Positions 35,356 to 48,830 of a stretch of DNA of 64,000 bases are shown one piece after another; the first letter of the stretch is position 1, and the number at the start of each line of letters is the position of its first letter. The stretch comes from Trogon surrucura. Its lineage: Eukaryota; Chordata; Aves; Trogoniformes; Trogonidae. The DNA is taken from contig CM036621.1 in assembly GCA_020746105.1 (NCBI GenBank), forward strand, positions 50,068,264 to 50,132,263. Direction: 5' to 3'. A program made the translations under genes and the position numbers. The notes beneath the pieces were generated by a model. It had not been told where the DNA came from, did not search any database, and saw only the letters and a list, made by a program, of their open reading frames with translations.

Positions 35356-38300
35356 ATGAGATGCTTTTTGGTAGAAGGACTTGGGTAATTTCTTCTGATC
35401 TATTTTCAGCTGTCATTACTGCCAGAAAAGGGCTTTTTGCAGGTTCCTGCAGTTCCCAAGAAATGTCCAAGCTGTACAAGCCTCTGCACTGTGGGGCTGA
35501 GCCTCATGGGCTGGGATGGGAGAGCTGATGCTCTAGATGGAGCTGTGAGAAATGAGATGCAGAGTTCGCTGATGTACCCATAAAGACCATCTGCTGTTGA
35601 GTCAATACGGGGAACTGGGATGAGAGGTGGTGGGTTGGATGCTGAAGTTGATGAGTGTTCAGCTTGTGTGTTTTCAGGGCCTTGAATAAATTAATGCCCC
35701 CAAATCTCAATTTAGAGAATACTGGCTTCTGCTTTATTTCACTTCAGTGGCCAGTTATATCTATTATTTCTAGAGCTGGTCATGAATAATTTTGCCACTA
35801 AGACTATCTTGTTTGATTTAAGTCAAGATTTTCTAGAAAAATTATTTTGGGTTTATTTTTTTTCCCATAACAGTTGAGTTTTTAGACAGCCTTAGCTTAA
35901 TAACTGGAGAGAAACTGTTAAATTACCCCTTTCTCAGTTAACTTCTCAGTATCTTCTTAAACAAAACTGAAATAAAACATCTTAACGTCCTGAAATGGAT
36001 GTTAATTTGCAAATGTTTTGCAAAACTGAAAAGCAAGTGTTTGAAAATAAACTAGAACTGGGAGGGAACGTTTTCAAAAGAGAGGAAAAAATAATAAATC
36101 TGTGCTTCTACAAGGAGTTTCCTTTTAGAAAACCAAACTTCGGAGAAGGATCCTTTCTTCTTTTGCTGCTTTTTGTATATGGTAGTATTCTGCAAAAAAT
36201 CTTAAATACCTCTGGCTGGTTTGTTTGGCACTAAGGGATTAAATGGGCAGGTTTGTATCCGTGGCGCTGCCGAAAGGTGTGGAGGAAATTATTCTGCTTT
36301 GCTGCATGTATCTCCACAGGCACAAAAGGTGAGGTGGTAACAGTGCTTCCTCCTTTAAAGTAACTTGAGGCAATTTCATTTTGGGGAGCAAAATCATCTT
36401 TTATTAAATGTCTCTCCAGCAGACACTGCTGGTTGCTTTCCTGGCTGTGACCCATCTGTGGTCTGCCTGGACCACGTGAAATCCGGAGCAAAAAGGTGGA
36501 TACAGCTATATTGGCACCCATGGTGGGTGAGGATAGCCAGCGTAGTCTGTGGTCCAGATTATACATTTCTTGTATTATCTGGAGCTTAGAATTAATTGCT
36601 TCATAAGTTTGAGCAAACAACTACAATTCTAACGTGGAATGACTTGTTTTGAGGGATATATTTAATAAGATTATGGAAATGCCATCGGAGTAAAATCCAG
36701 ATTTAGTCAACAGTGTAGGCTTGCAATATTTGACTGCTTACCTTTTGCCTTGGAATCTCATTTGTTCGTTATCCAGGGGCACGTCTCCATCGAGGCTGCA
36801 TAGGGTTGTATATAATTTTCAGCGCCTGTATTTTAAATGAGAACTTTTCTAAAAGGACAGAAGTTATTACAGCACAAATTCTGTGTGTAGTTAGAAGAAA
36901 AAAGAAAAACCACAAATAAATAGAAAAAAAAAAGTCTTAACAACCCTCATCAGTCTGTAGGAGTTGGGATGAAAAGAGCTAACGATTGCTATCTAAGTGA
37001 TAAATGGGTGAGTGTCTGAAAGGGCTTTGGCAACAAGAGAAGACCGATGAAGGCAGAAAGACAGATGAAGGCAAAATGGCTGCTGCCTGCCTGCTTTTTG
37101 TTCTTTGAAGAATATTATGATTAGAGCATATTTGGCAATCTAGCTCCTAACTTGAGTCTAAATGATGTTTTGAATGAAACGGCATAGCAGTAATAAATTA
37201 GAGCAATTAGTGACTACGTATCACTTTTTCATATAGAAGCAGTGTGCCAAAACATAATGTGAAGAGGGAAAACTTGATTTCGAAGTGTGAAATGAGCACA
37301 TACCTGTGGGAAACCCATGTTGGGGTGTCTTCAGTCTGTTGCTCTGTGGTCCTACTCTCTCCAGTGGATGAATTTTACATCATTGTCCGTGGGAGTGGGA
37401 TCCACAAGACTAGGAATAGCCTGTGTGGAGCACACTGTTATGGTCATGCTAGAAGGTGGCTGAAAGGATTGGGATGGGACTTAGGGAGTTCATTTTGGGA
37501 AAGATATTCTTCTCAGATCTGACTGCGTCCACTGGATTTGGTGTGTTTAGGCTGTGTTTGATGGTTCTGGACTCATTCAGCACACAGACTGGTGTAGAGA
37601 TGAACATGGCCTTTTTTAATGCCAAACCAACCCAGTTCAGCGAGCAGTCAAGGACTGGGTTCTCCAGAATCGCCTTGTGAAGCCTCCATGGTACATAAGA
37701 TGATGCTTAAAGTTCATTGTAAGAAATTTAATGTGAAGGGATGAGCTTAGGCTTTGTGGGATTGGGCTGCGAGCATAAGGGGGACATTCTTTTCTCTCTG
37801 TACTTCTGGAAAGGTCACTGACTCGGTGGGATCCTGCCCTTGTAGAAACCACAGCCCTTTCATTTTTCAGGTTTACCTGGAGCAATGTTTCTGGAACAAG
37901 GAGGTCAGATAAGACATCTTGGCAGCGTGAGGCATTTGGGTTGCACACTGCCTGGTCCTGTCAATACCAGTAAGCGTCATGGGCCTGCTCTCGTCCCGGG
38001 GGAGAGTTGTTCATTGTCTCACCTGCTTTGTCACCTGTTTGGAAATTGCCTCTTGCAGGGCACGTTGCTGTTGCCTTCAATTTGAGGTGTTGTTAATGCA
38101 TGGCCTTCAAGAAGCTTGTTTCCCAGGCTCTCCCCCACCGAGGATGTAAAGCTGAGTGCCTGCAGCCTCACCATCATCCTTCAGCTCGTAAACTGTGCCT
38201 GTGCTTTTCTTTTCCCTTGCTCCCAGAGTCTATAAAACTTAACTCCTGGTAAAGAGATACAGATGTGAAGTTTTTAAACTGGTGAGAACAGAACTCCTTC

Positions 38301-38620
38301 CCTTGAAAGTATTTGCAGAAGGGTGTGCAGAGGGGACCCATGCAAGTTCGTGCATCTGCAGAAACAAGGATTCGGAGCAGATTTTGTCTGGCTGTTTTTA
38401 CCCAGACACTGCATTTTCTTAACATATTACTTGTAAAGCTCATTTACTGTGCTGCCGTTCTGAGCTGCAAGACTTGGAGCTGTAGAGAAGAAACTGCTGT
38501 GCTCTTCTCTTTGTAATGTTAGAGTTGAAGAGGACAAAATGGATTTGTCATATGGGAATAGCTGGCTTTCCTTCTCACTTTTTAACATATGGGGAAGGGC
38601 TATATGCTAAACAGTTACAC
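35356..38620. other. Non-coding DNA, no gene recognised
   Basis: An exon-like segment of 107 bp lies at 36420-36526 (acceptor TCTCTCCAG, donor GG|GTGAGG), but its frames match nothing known and a 129-codon minus frame covers it. A10 at 36924-36933 is one of only two long A-runs in the window. The other sequence is unique and non-repetitive. Confidence 0.55.
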
Positions 38621-38641
38621 TTTTTTTTTTTTTTTTTTTTT
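38621..38641 (+). repeat. Run of 21 T
   Basis: The longest poly-T run of the window. It is followed by GGTGCTGCTGCTCAGCAGC, which itself contains the small palindrome GCTGCTCAGCAGC. No retroelement body adjoins the run. Confidence 0.9.
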
Positions 38642-39048
38642 GGTGCTGCTGCTCAGCAGCTGCAACAGGGAGAGAGGTTTGGGCCACGCTGGACTCAAAA
38701 AGAAGGATGTGAAGGAGAAGTAAGGGCGATGTCATGCTAACAGTAAATCTCACTGACGAGGTACCTCCTGCTTTTCAAGAAGATAAAAGGCTTATATAAG
38801 TAAGGTAGCCAGTAAAGCTTAGTGAATAAATTGAATACTAGATTAAAAATGCAAATGCCAACTCACTTGATAAAGTGTCAGCCTTCTGATAATGTGCTGG
38901 TCCCTTGAACTTAAGTTGATTAATCAGTCCACTGTTCTTTTCTTAAGCACTTGTACACTGAAAGAAGGAAGTATAGTGGGGTTTGGTCCTGCATGTCAGT
39001 TAGTTAACTCTATATTTATGTAAAAACATGTAGGTAACAATTCTGTAT
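38642..39048. other. Non-coding DNA, possibly conserved AT-rich part
   Basis: Bases 38780-38940 are AT-rich and complex, with TTGATTAATCAG (a near-palindrome) at 38917-38928. No gene recognised. Confidence 0.4.
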
Positions 39049-39134
39049 GACCTGATCTAGTGGGAGGTGTCACTGCCCATGGCAGGGTGGGTGGCACTAG
39101 ATAGTCTTTAAGGTCTCTTCCAACCCAGACCACA
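39049..39134 (+). mobile_element. CR1 LINE 3'-end fragment
   Basis: The plus strand reads CTAGTGGGAGGTGTCACTGC, CCATGGCAGGG and then CTTTAAGGTCTCTTCCAACC, the usual last ~85 bp of CR1. The terminal ATTCTATG repeat is lost or decayed after CAGACCAC. Confidence 0.88.
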
Positions 39135-42100
39135 CAGAGTGCGTAAAACTTGTGGTAATAGCGATCATAAGTGTTTATTGGTTGATATAAGTTTATTTTT
39201 CTCTAGTTTAAGTCATTCACTTCCTAAGATAAGCTTTAACGCTGTGCTACTTTTCTGTCACAATTCCCAATTCGGAAGTAGCTCAGTCTCACCAGATTGG
39301 CAATGATATGCTGTCATGCTCAAATGGATATTTTGACAACTTCCAGTGAAAACAAAACAGAAAAAATTCAGGGCTCTGTGTGGAATTTTTAGTGCTGCTC
39401 TATAATTTCATCTACAGTACAGTTCTCAAAGTGCTCAAGCTGCCCTGAGGGGAAGGTTTTGGACACTAACCATCATCTTGTGTGATTCTTCTCTCGTTTC
39501 CTTAAATTCTGCCTTGAACATACACCAGATTTCTTTCAAAGCTGTTCATCGGCTCCTTGCCACTTGCGTGTCCTGAGAGTGGAAGGGATGTGCCATCCCC
39601 CTGCTGAGGTTTGGATGCCTCTGCATTCACAAAGATTCAAAGAAGCAAGAATGAGATTTTTTGTGTTGTTCTGCATGGTAAATCAGGAACAAAAGGGCTT
39701 GTTTTTAGCTCCTTTCAGATTTCACAGGTACTCAACATTTTATCCAGAACCTAGTCTGAGCTTTGTGCTCATCGTGGTGGTCTTCAAGTCTAGTACTTAA
39801 GAAATAATGGATGGACAGTGGGTGTCTGTACTCTTTCTGACTTAAGTGATGAAAGTCGTTGGCAGATGGGATCTCTGAACTGTTTGCAAATTCATGTTGT
39901 GCTTCAGGGGACTCAGCCTGTTTGTCTGGCGTGACATCCCTAAGTTACACACAGGATGCACTGTCCCATCTTTGTGATTTTGGGGGCATTTGTTCTTAAC
40001 AAAAATACATTTGCTTTGTTATCAAAGTGAATGTGTGCAAATATGCAGCTGATTGCATCAACTGCTGATTGTATCAGCTTGCCAATTACAATTTTGAGTT
40101 CTGCAGTTAATTCTCTCCCCCCTCCCCAGTTTTCTTTGGGAAAGGGCCTAAATCTCTCAGGACCTCTATCTTCTCTAATGAGTCAGCTCCTCTGTTTTCT
40201 TAAATTTCTGACCACTCTATTTGAAATCACTGCAGGCTGTGAAGACATTATGTAGAAAAGGAATAAACCCTACATTTTCTATGTTGCGGTGCTGTAGACC
40301 ACAGGAGAGTTCTTCACCCTTCAGCCAAGAGGAGGAGTTAGTTGCCTGAAATTTGTTGTTTTAGAAGCAAATTCAAGTCTGTGAGGGTTCACAAGGAGGG
40401 ACCAGAGAGGGGATAGTCAGTCTGAGCGATTATTTTAGGTAAAGCTCTGGGGAGAAGCTCCAAGGCTGAAGCTCATGAGAACTTGGCCACTTCCTTAAGG
40501 AGCAGATGGACAAGGACCAGCTGGACAATCAAGATGGGGGCAGATGGGCAGAGCTGAACACTGATTAGGGGAAGAAGAGAACTGTGTGCAAGAAAAGGCT
40601 TTAATATTTGATTATGTCTGGACAGTGAGGGATGTAAGGTGATGCTAGAAGGAAGGAACTGTAAGCATCGTTCAAAACCTCTGGGTTTGTTCAAATATAT
40701 TAGGTTAAAACTGTTACAAATTTTTGAATAACCAGGTGCATATTTTTGGGTCTGCTAACCTTTCTGGTCCAGTAGGTCATATATATTAATGAGTTGCAAT
40801 CCCACACTGATTTTTTTGTTCATAGCGTGTGATGTCCTCCTTGGCACTGCAGCCAGAGGTGATCTGCCCTTACCTCCCCTCAGTGGTAGGGAGTGGTTGG
40901 GGAGCGGTGGTGAGCATTGTTCTTCTCAGCCTTTTCAGGCTTGACACCTTCACTGTGAGCAATTATCTCCTTAAGGGGGATGTTGTGAGACTCTTAAATT
41001 AGAGGCATCTTATTAGCCACACTTCATGTGCCAAGCAGTAGTTATAAAAAGATGCACCTTGCTGCTAAGACTGAGTGATTAATTTGCAAGCCAGCAAGTT
41101 GTTAGATTGTGCTAACAATTACCATATTTGATAGATTAAAGCCCGCACTAGGGTATCTGCTGCCTTGGAATTTTGTTTACAGTTCCTGATATGTGGCAGG
41201 CAAAGAATTTGTGATGTGACAATTAGTATAGAATGTCTAGAATGTCTCAATGATCCTGTCACATTTAAAAATAATGTCCAAGCAGAAAATTTTGCCCATC
41301 TGTTTGTTACACAGGGACCCAGCCCCACCAACCCTTCCTGATGAGAAACTTAGGTTCTTCTTGCAAGAAGTTGCCAGGTGTAAGTCTCTGCAGAAAATGT
41401 CCCTTCTGCAGAAATAAAATTAGAAAACCAGGAAACGTTTGTCCTGAAATGAGATGAAAATGTGCCCTTTTAGACTGTAACTATAGATACTGTGGGTGTA
41501 ACTGTATTTACATGTGTATGTTAACTATAAATATTGCATATTGTGAGGACAAGGAACTTCATTTTCTCTTCTCAGAGTTGCTCCAGTTTGGCACTAAACA
41601 GTCTTGATTATGGGGAGAAAGAGTTGTCTTTATGGTCTAGTGGTCTGAAGTTTCGTATTCTTCAGCACGGAGGATAAAACTATGTGGGGGATTATGGTGG
41701 TAAAAGATGAGGAGAAAGAAGTTGTTGCTTCAGACCTCTTTCTGATCAGAAATGCTGTCCTATAAAGGGAACATTTTGCCCCCTCTGAGTCTTGGCCTGA
41801 GCATCGCAACTGCTGTTAACTGCGCTCCTTCGCAGCAGCATTGCCTGCGAAGACAAAAATAGATGTGCCCCAAAACATCTATCCCTTCAGGAGACTTTTG
41901 ACCCGCATCCTTGCTTATGTAAGGTTTTCATAGCTTTTTTTTCTCCTCCTTTTCCAAACAGCCTTATTGCTTCTGACTTGCAATCAAGCCCTGTTTTAAT
42001 AACTTGTGAGCCCCTGTTGTCCCCGCAAATTGGAAAGAAGAGTTTTGCATGTCAGAAACCTTTAGCAGTGGGCAGCGCCTGAAAGGTCATCGTCCACCCA

Positions 42101-42469
42101 GTGTGATTTATGGGCCCTGGGCAGCTGGACCGCTTCCCTCCTCCTCATTCCCTGCATACCTCTGTGCCCATATCATCGCTGGGCACTCTCTCCCTCCTTC
42201 CCCCCCGTTGTATTACTACTATTATTTCTTTTTTAATGTCGAAATGAATGATGGTAACCGCCTCCTACAAACAAATTTTGAGGGGAGGGAAAGGCGATGT
42301 GAACTCTGTTGACCCAGGCGATGCGCAGGGAACAACGCTGCCCTTGTTCTGTTCTCCCTCTCGGGCATCCGCAGCTTGCCCAGCCTGGGAACCCGGCTCC
42401 GTCCCAGGGATGCAGGGCAGGCACGAGGGCATGGCATGCTGTGCCGACCGGCAGCTTGTAAAGGCTGGC
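39135..42469. other. Non-coding DNA, no gene recognised
   Basis: Frames of 60-87 codons with no domain. Bases 40980-41130 (CTTATTAGCCACAC, GTGATTAATTTGC, CTAACAATTACC) are complex AT-rich DNA that may be conserved. No repeat was recognised. Confidence 0.6.
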
Positions 42470-42655
42470 ATAGAATTATAGAATCATTTAGGTTGGAAAA
42501 GACCTTTAAAATCGTGGACTCCGACCACTAACTCACTACTGCCAGGTCCACCACTAAACCATGTCCCTGAGCACCTCATCCACACATCTTTGAAATACCT
42601 TCGGGGACAGTGGCTTAACCACTTCCCTTGGGCAGCCTGTCCCTCAGCATTCCGG
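42470..42655 (-). mobile_element. CR1 LINE, 5'-truncated 3' end
   Basis: The plus strand shows TATAGAATCATTTAGGTTGG, AAAAGACCTTTAAAATCG, CACTAAACCATGTCCC and GGCAGCCTGTCCC, the reverse complement of the 3' end of a CR1 of a different subgroup from the copy at 33151 (AAAAGACC and ACTAAACCATGTCCCTGAG are diagnostic). About 185 bp is kept and the 5' part is missing. Confidence 0.9.
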
Positions 42656-45600
42656 TGATGTGACACCACGTCCTCTACAGAGATTTACCAGTTGCAGGGC
42701 CTGGATCAGTCACTTTGGATTTTTATTTTTATTTTCTATTGTTGTTTGTTTGGTGTTTTGGGGCAGACCTGCAGACCAGCTGGAGTTAACAACATGATTT
42801 ATAGTCGTTTAGTCTTTGGCATTGTCATATTGATTCTGCAATCATCACTTAAGATATCTCTATTGCTATCTTTTTCCTTTGACTTTCGGTAAATTTTCTA
42901 CCTTCTGCCCCTCGTAAAGCCAGTAGCAGAATACAAGAATGCTTTGAAATTACATTACAAGGACTGCAGCTGGTATAAATAGATTCTACCTTAATGGAGC
43001 TGCTCTAATTTATATTACCTGAAGATCAGGCTTCCCTGTTTGTTTAATTTCAGAACTTCTGCTGGAAAGTAGCTCTCAATGATAGATTCCTGTTCATTAG
43101 AAGGAAGAAGAAAGGAAGTGAAAAGGACAGCATCCTTCCACCTTTGACATTTTGTAGACAGAAAAGGGTTTTTCTTTGTTGCTGGTTTGAAGCTGCACTA
43201 TTCCTCACTTCTTTAACAGAGGTTAAATTTTTGTCTTCAGCTTTGCCTTAGATTGGAGAAGAAAGAGAAAAGATGTTTTCCACTTGGGTACCTGTGCTCA
43301 ATCCTACATGTAATGCCCGGAGAAGCTTTTTGTCACTCTTCTACCTGTAAGGACTGGGTTTAAGTATTTATATTCAATATATGCCTTTGGGAGGGTTGGC
43401 AGACCTATTAAGATGAATGAGACTTCCTATGAAACAGCTTCTCAGCAGGCGTATCAAAATCACCTCCTTAGTTTATAGTGGATAAGATGATAAATAGGGT
43501 GGATTTTCAGTAAGGTAATTGTAATTGAATAAGAAATGTGTTTATCAAATGCAGATGATGGAAGAGAAAGGAATTAATGCATGAACACAGGTGGAAAGTG
43601 TTGAGTTGTTATTGCAAAAATTTAAATAAAAGTGGTGTATCCTGTTGTGTGATGAGCCAAGCAAAAAACAGTCTCCAAAGAGTGCTCCTCTGGCTTTAAC
43701 ATTAGTGTTAAACACAATAACCAGCCATCTCTGCCTCGGGGCCTGAGGTGGGCAGTTGGCACTATGGCACCATGGTCTGCTCGGATCGTGGTGGTTTGGG
43801 GCTGACCGTGAAAATGGTAGGAACATGCTTGCAAAAATAGCTGAGCACTTGGCTGCATCTAAAACAAAGCTGATTGAGTTCTCAGTGAAACTCAGCATTT
43901 TGGTTTGAAAGGTTGACTTTTTTTAGGAAACATTCCTAGTCAGAAAAGTTCTGAACAGACTAACATGTGGTCTTTCTCCTTTCCTTGAAGCCATATTTTC
44001 CGAGGAGGACTGTCTGCTTCTAACACGCCAGTAAGACCTTTCATGAGTGATTTGTTGAGAAACCAAGAGGAAAATTGTCTGGAACAGGAAAGAAGGATGG
44101 AAAATGGGGTGCAAATTTTTTTTTTGTGGAGTGACAAGGTGTATATAGTGGAGGTAAAAGACAACTGCTGTTATTACTGAGGTTTAGCGATACCTAGTTG
44201 TTGGTAGTTAACAAATAGGACTAATGTTATTTCTAATAAATTGCGATTAAGGAACAAATAAAAATGAGCACAAGCACTAGTTTCTCCTGCTTGCATCTGA
44301 ACCTGCTGGTGGCAGAACAGGCCTTGCAGTGGGATGTGTGGACATCCAGAGTAGTTAAGGGGGAAAAAAAAGTGCAGATAAAATTGGAGTTGGGATGGAA
44401 GAGACACCTGCAGAAAGAAGCGTCATATAGATTTTGGTATTAAAAAGAACTTAAGGTAATAAAGCTAGACACAGAATCCAAAGAGAGACTATAACCCCAA
44501 TGGCCATATGCTACAAAAAAACAAGCAGGAGGAGGAGCAGCGTAGTGCAATATAAACTGCAAACTCTCTCTGCTGGACTTAGCAGGACTTAAGATAAATG
44601 CGAAGATGATAAACAGCAAGCACAACAGAAAAGAAAAATATTCCAGCACTGCTAAACTGGTCAGCCAGTGTCTGCTTTAGGAGCAGTGGTGAACAATCCT
44701 TCATTTTCTGAAATTGTGATTTGGGGTCTTTGGTTTGTCCCAGGATGGAGTACAGAGCGTATATGAGCTGAGACAGGGAGGAGGAGAGACATCTCTTAGC
44801 GGTGACAGAAGAGGATTATCATGTTTTCCATGTAGAGGAAATATTTAAAGAAGAAAAGCCCGTGGTTTGATATCCGGGCTTTTGCTGTGGCAAGGAGGCA
44901 TGCCGCAGTTTCCCCTCCTCTAAAATTATACAGGCTTCTTCATCAAATGTGCTTTGAGGTCCTTGCCGTAAGAAGCTGTGGTGAGGATTGAAGAAACACC
45001 TGACTGCACCCAGAGAGGTTTTGAGAGTTGAGCTAACATCCTCTTGAAAACGTACCCCCAATTTCTGTGCTGCTGCTGTGCCTGCCAAAAGGCCGTTGCC
45101 TGTTTCCTGAGAAAGATGGAATTTCTATTAATTCTCTACAAGGGAGGTGACAGTGTTTGCGGCATTAATGAGATTGCCTGAGTAGGAAGCATAGCACTCT
45201 TAATCATGGGCCCTTTTTTCTCCTGCTTTTCACTTCGCTCCTCAGTTGTTACGTCGATATTTAACATTTGTCTTAAGTTCATTTTAGCCCTGTCTCACTT
45301 CATGCACTTGTTACTTGTGCTGTTGACGATTTGAACAGCACCTCCAAAGTCACAGGGATTTGTCTGGCTTCATACTATTCTTTGAATTATGTGTTCTAGG
45401 AGAGTTTTGTGCATCACAAGCTATGTTTTTTTGGCTGCAAGTCAGAAAAATGTTCCTGGGAATGATGAGAGTTCACTTTTCCACCCATTTGCTTGTCTCC
45501 CGAATGCAGCAAGAATTGTTTTTGTCAAGTAGTTGATTCCATCCTCCCACTCTCTTCTAGCTTAAAGAAATGACAATTACCCCAAATTCGCACTTACCTT

Positions 45601-46729
45601 GTCACCTGTAGACAAGGCATCTCCGGTGTCTGGTGCGAGCTTCTCCGCGTTGTGTGACAGGCTGGTCTGCACTGAACCTGGGGTGGGGATTTGCTTGGGC
45701 TGGGAAGGACCTCACGGATGGACCAGTCTCCAGCATGCTGGAGTGTACGTGGTGTATGTGAGTAGTGGTTGCGTAGGGCTGTGTATGTACAGAATGGATA
45801 GCTGTATGCAAGTTTGTGGGATCCTGTGCAAAAGCCTGTCTAGAAACCTCTGTGATATCTCCTAGACTTACTAGCACTGAAGCTTCCTACCACCCACCAG
45901 TGTGAGAGCCAGAGTGCTGCTTTGGGTTTAGGGAAATGTAGTATATTAAACAACAAATAATATGTTTTCAGGTGTACCTAGATAGTCCACAACTTGTGTT
46001 TTGTGGTCAATCTCTGGCTGTTGGGGGGAAGCCTTCCTCCCAAAGGCACTTCTGGTTCAACTTGTTGCAGTTTTGGTTCAGCTTTTCCCAGCTGCCCTTA
46101 ACTAGAGGTCAGCGCCTGCCCTGAAGCACGGGCGGTTCTATTTCTTCCAAAGCTTTTAATCATCGCGGTGGTAACCCTAGTTGGTGTCCTTTTAATTTGT
46201 GGATTATTCGCATGTGGTATAAAAGGCAAAATGTGTTGAATAAATTTTTCATGATTAATGGTTTTGTCCAGAGTTACTGCTGGTGAAGATGCAGGCATAA
46301 TGTCAGTATTTTATTTTTTGGCTGACATACAAAAGGGAAAGCCAAAACTTTTATTTAATGGAGTTCAGAATGTCTGTCACTTTATTGGTGTTATTTTTAG
46401 GGATATAGAAGGAGCAGGCTGTAAATTGTGAGTAATTTAATTTTAATTAGTTCTACTGAAAGCTTTATTACTCTTTCCTATTCTCTTTCCATGGAAGTCA
46501 TAGAAAGGCAAATGTTTGTGATCCTGAGTATTATAAGAAGGTACTGTTTTTCAGACCTCCTGGCACAGCTTGTCAGCATCTCCAGAATTCTTTGTGATCT
46601 CCAAAGTCTGCATTTCTGAAGTGCTCAGCTCTGCCCAGAAAAGCTGTGGCAGATAGTATCCATCCCAGGCAGTGGAGGGAGTGGGTTGAGGTTATTAAAG
46701 AATTTGTTGTTTTAGTTATTTTAGTGTTT
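42656..46729. other. Non-coding DNA, no gene recognised
   Basis: Bases 42930-43090 are complex AT-rich DNA (GAAATTACATTACAAGG, CTCTAATTTATATTACC) and may be conserved. The minus-strand frame 43545-43898 (117 codons) shows no domain. The part 43.5-44.7 kb is richer in A than most of the window on the plus strand. Confidence 0.6.
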
Positions 46730-46905
46730 CTCTTGTTTGTTTTGTTTTGTTTGTTGTTCCCTCAAGGATCTTGTTACCTGCGCATCAGCAGTGTCTGTTA
46801 TCTGTAGGGCTTTGAAGTTGTTCTTATCCAAAAATGAAGGAATTAAAGAACAAAAAAACCACCAACCCCAAAAAAAAACCGCTACAAAAAAACCCCAGAG
46901 CTCCA
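46730..46905. repeat. G/T-rich tract followed by A/C-rich tract
   Basis: The plus strand reads TTTGTTTTGTTTTGTTTG-like words at 46734-46757. About 90 bases later it turns to A/C words with AAAAAAACC repeated at 46849-46901. The two parts are roughly reverse complements in composition (TTTTG against CAAAA) and could fold back on each other. Confidence 0.5.
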
Positions 46906-48549
46906 CTGATGGAGATGGGTGGGGGATTGCAGAACCTTTGGGCAGTACTAATGAGTGCAGCCGCTTGCTCCTTTCGTTCAGCTGCTTCCATGAGGTCAGA
47001 ATTGAAAATTGTACTTCATGGGACATGCTGCTTAAACTTCCTGTTGCTGTTGTTTTAAGCAGAAATCAATTTGCGTAAACTAGAAGAAAACAGGGTGCAA
47101 ATTCAGAAAGCAAATTATTTTTTAAGATGCAGGACACAGCAATCTGTCCTGGTCACGGGACTGACTCAGCCAGGCTGAGTTGGCCTTTAGAAACCTTTTT
47201 GGTGAAGTCCTCCCAAATGCTTCCCGCTTTTCCTGGGCAGTTGTGGCATTTACCCAGTGCTGCAAAATAGCTGCTGCCAAACCATGGGGCAGGGACCATG
47301 AGCCGTGCTGTTTTAAGTGACTTTCCTGGGCCTGCTGTGGCCCTTGTCTCTGCCTGTCTGCTAGCCAAGATTTCCAGTTGGCCTTGAAGTTCTGTGCAGT
47401 TTTTGGGTTGGTGGTGGATGCTGTCTGATGTCATTGCATAGCCCTCAAAAAGCTACCGTGCAAGGTCATGATTGACCTCATTTATCACTGCTGCCTGCCA
47501 CGGTGACGAAATGTGTTCATTACCCAGCTCTGCTCTGTCCCCTTGCCCAGCGCCAGTGATGGGATGGACCCTTCCAAGGTTCTGGAATCCTGTGGTGATG
47601 GGCTGCAGAGCAGCTGGGCACGTAGCCCTAGGTGGGCATCACCCCAAAATGGGCTGCGGTGTCTGTCCTTGTTCATGTTGATGATGTGTGCTGGCACTCC
47701 TGTGTTCCTCTTGCATTAGTTTGACTCTCGCGGTGTCCTTCTCACTGAAGAGTTTGGCCAAGGGCAGATTTTGGTACCAAAATAAGCTGTCGTTCATCCA
47801 GTTAGTTGGATCCCCGTGATCGCTGAGGGTTTTGTGTTGCAGGGATGGATGCTTTGCTTTTTTGCTGCTCTTGTTACTTACTTGTAGTGATGATAAAGCA
47901 GGTCTCTCTCTCTCTTTGTTGTCGTTTGTCCCAGGAACTAATTCTTCATGCAGTTCTTTTGGAGAAAACCTCTGAAGCTTTTCTTGTCTGGGCCGATCTG
48001 CGGCGCGGCTGCCGCCAGCCTCCCAGGGCTCAGCCTTCAGAAATGGCACCAAAACCCACCCCCCGGCCGACCACTGGTGTTTAATAGACTTGATCTCACA
48101 GCAGGAAGAAGCAGCTAAACTGAGCGCCGTGAAAAAAACTGAGCGCTTTAGAAAAACAATGTGGAGGGGAAAAAAAATTTCCTAATTGGATTCTATCATA
48201 TTCTCTCAAAGAAGCAACGCAAGTGCTTATTATTGCTATTGATGACAGGTAGAGTTACTGAAGCGTAATGCTTTCAGTTTGGAAGAAACCCCAACGAAAC
48301 CAACACCTATATTTACAAAAAATAAGTTATTTAACACTCAACAGGGTGCATCTCGGATAGTATTGCAGTGCACTGATTAAATTTTTATTGCCAGATTATG
48401 ATTCACAGCCAGGGTACAGAAGTTGCTGAGCACCAGAACCCAAGCAACAGTTATTAATTACTCAGGTGTTAGAAATGCCTAAAGAGAGAGCAGCAGGCAA
48501 ATAAGAGCCTCCCTGGGATACAATGTACTTTTTTCCTTTTTTTTTTTTC
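46906..48549. other. Non-coding DNA, one acceptor-like site
   Basis: A strong acceptor-like string (CTCTCTCTCTTTGTTGTCG, then TTTGTCCCAG ending at 47934) opens a frame of 49 codons ending at 48084. Neither a donor nor an AATAAA follows nearby, and the peptide is not recognisable. The GC-rich part around 47995-48070 holds several CpGs. T12 lies at 48537-48548. Confidence 0.5.
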
Positions 48550-48830
48550 AGACTGCAAATTAGTTAAAGCATGTATCATAATGTGATGTCCCCTTAGCAG
48601 ATATTATATCCATTATTCTTTCTACCCATTAATAAACCCATTGATGAATACCCTCATTCTTTAGGCTGTTCCAAAAAATTACTTGCAATTGTAAAACCAT
48701 TTAAATTGGCAACTGTACGAGCTGAAAGGAAACTTTGGAGATACTGTAAATTATTTTGACAGATTTAAAAATGCTGTTTATATCCATTAGTTGCTACAAA
48801 TGCTGAGATGTTGTGATTTGACTGTCTCGT
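48550..48830. other. Complex AT-rich block, possible conserved element
   Basis: The block is non-repetitive, non-coding and dense in TTAGTTAA, CCATTAATAAACC and CATTGATGAAT-like strings. It shows no CpG decay pattern of a mobile element. Its texture is that of vertebrate conserved non-coding elements; this needs an alignment. Confidence 0.3.
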
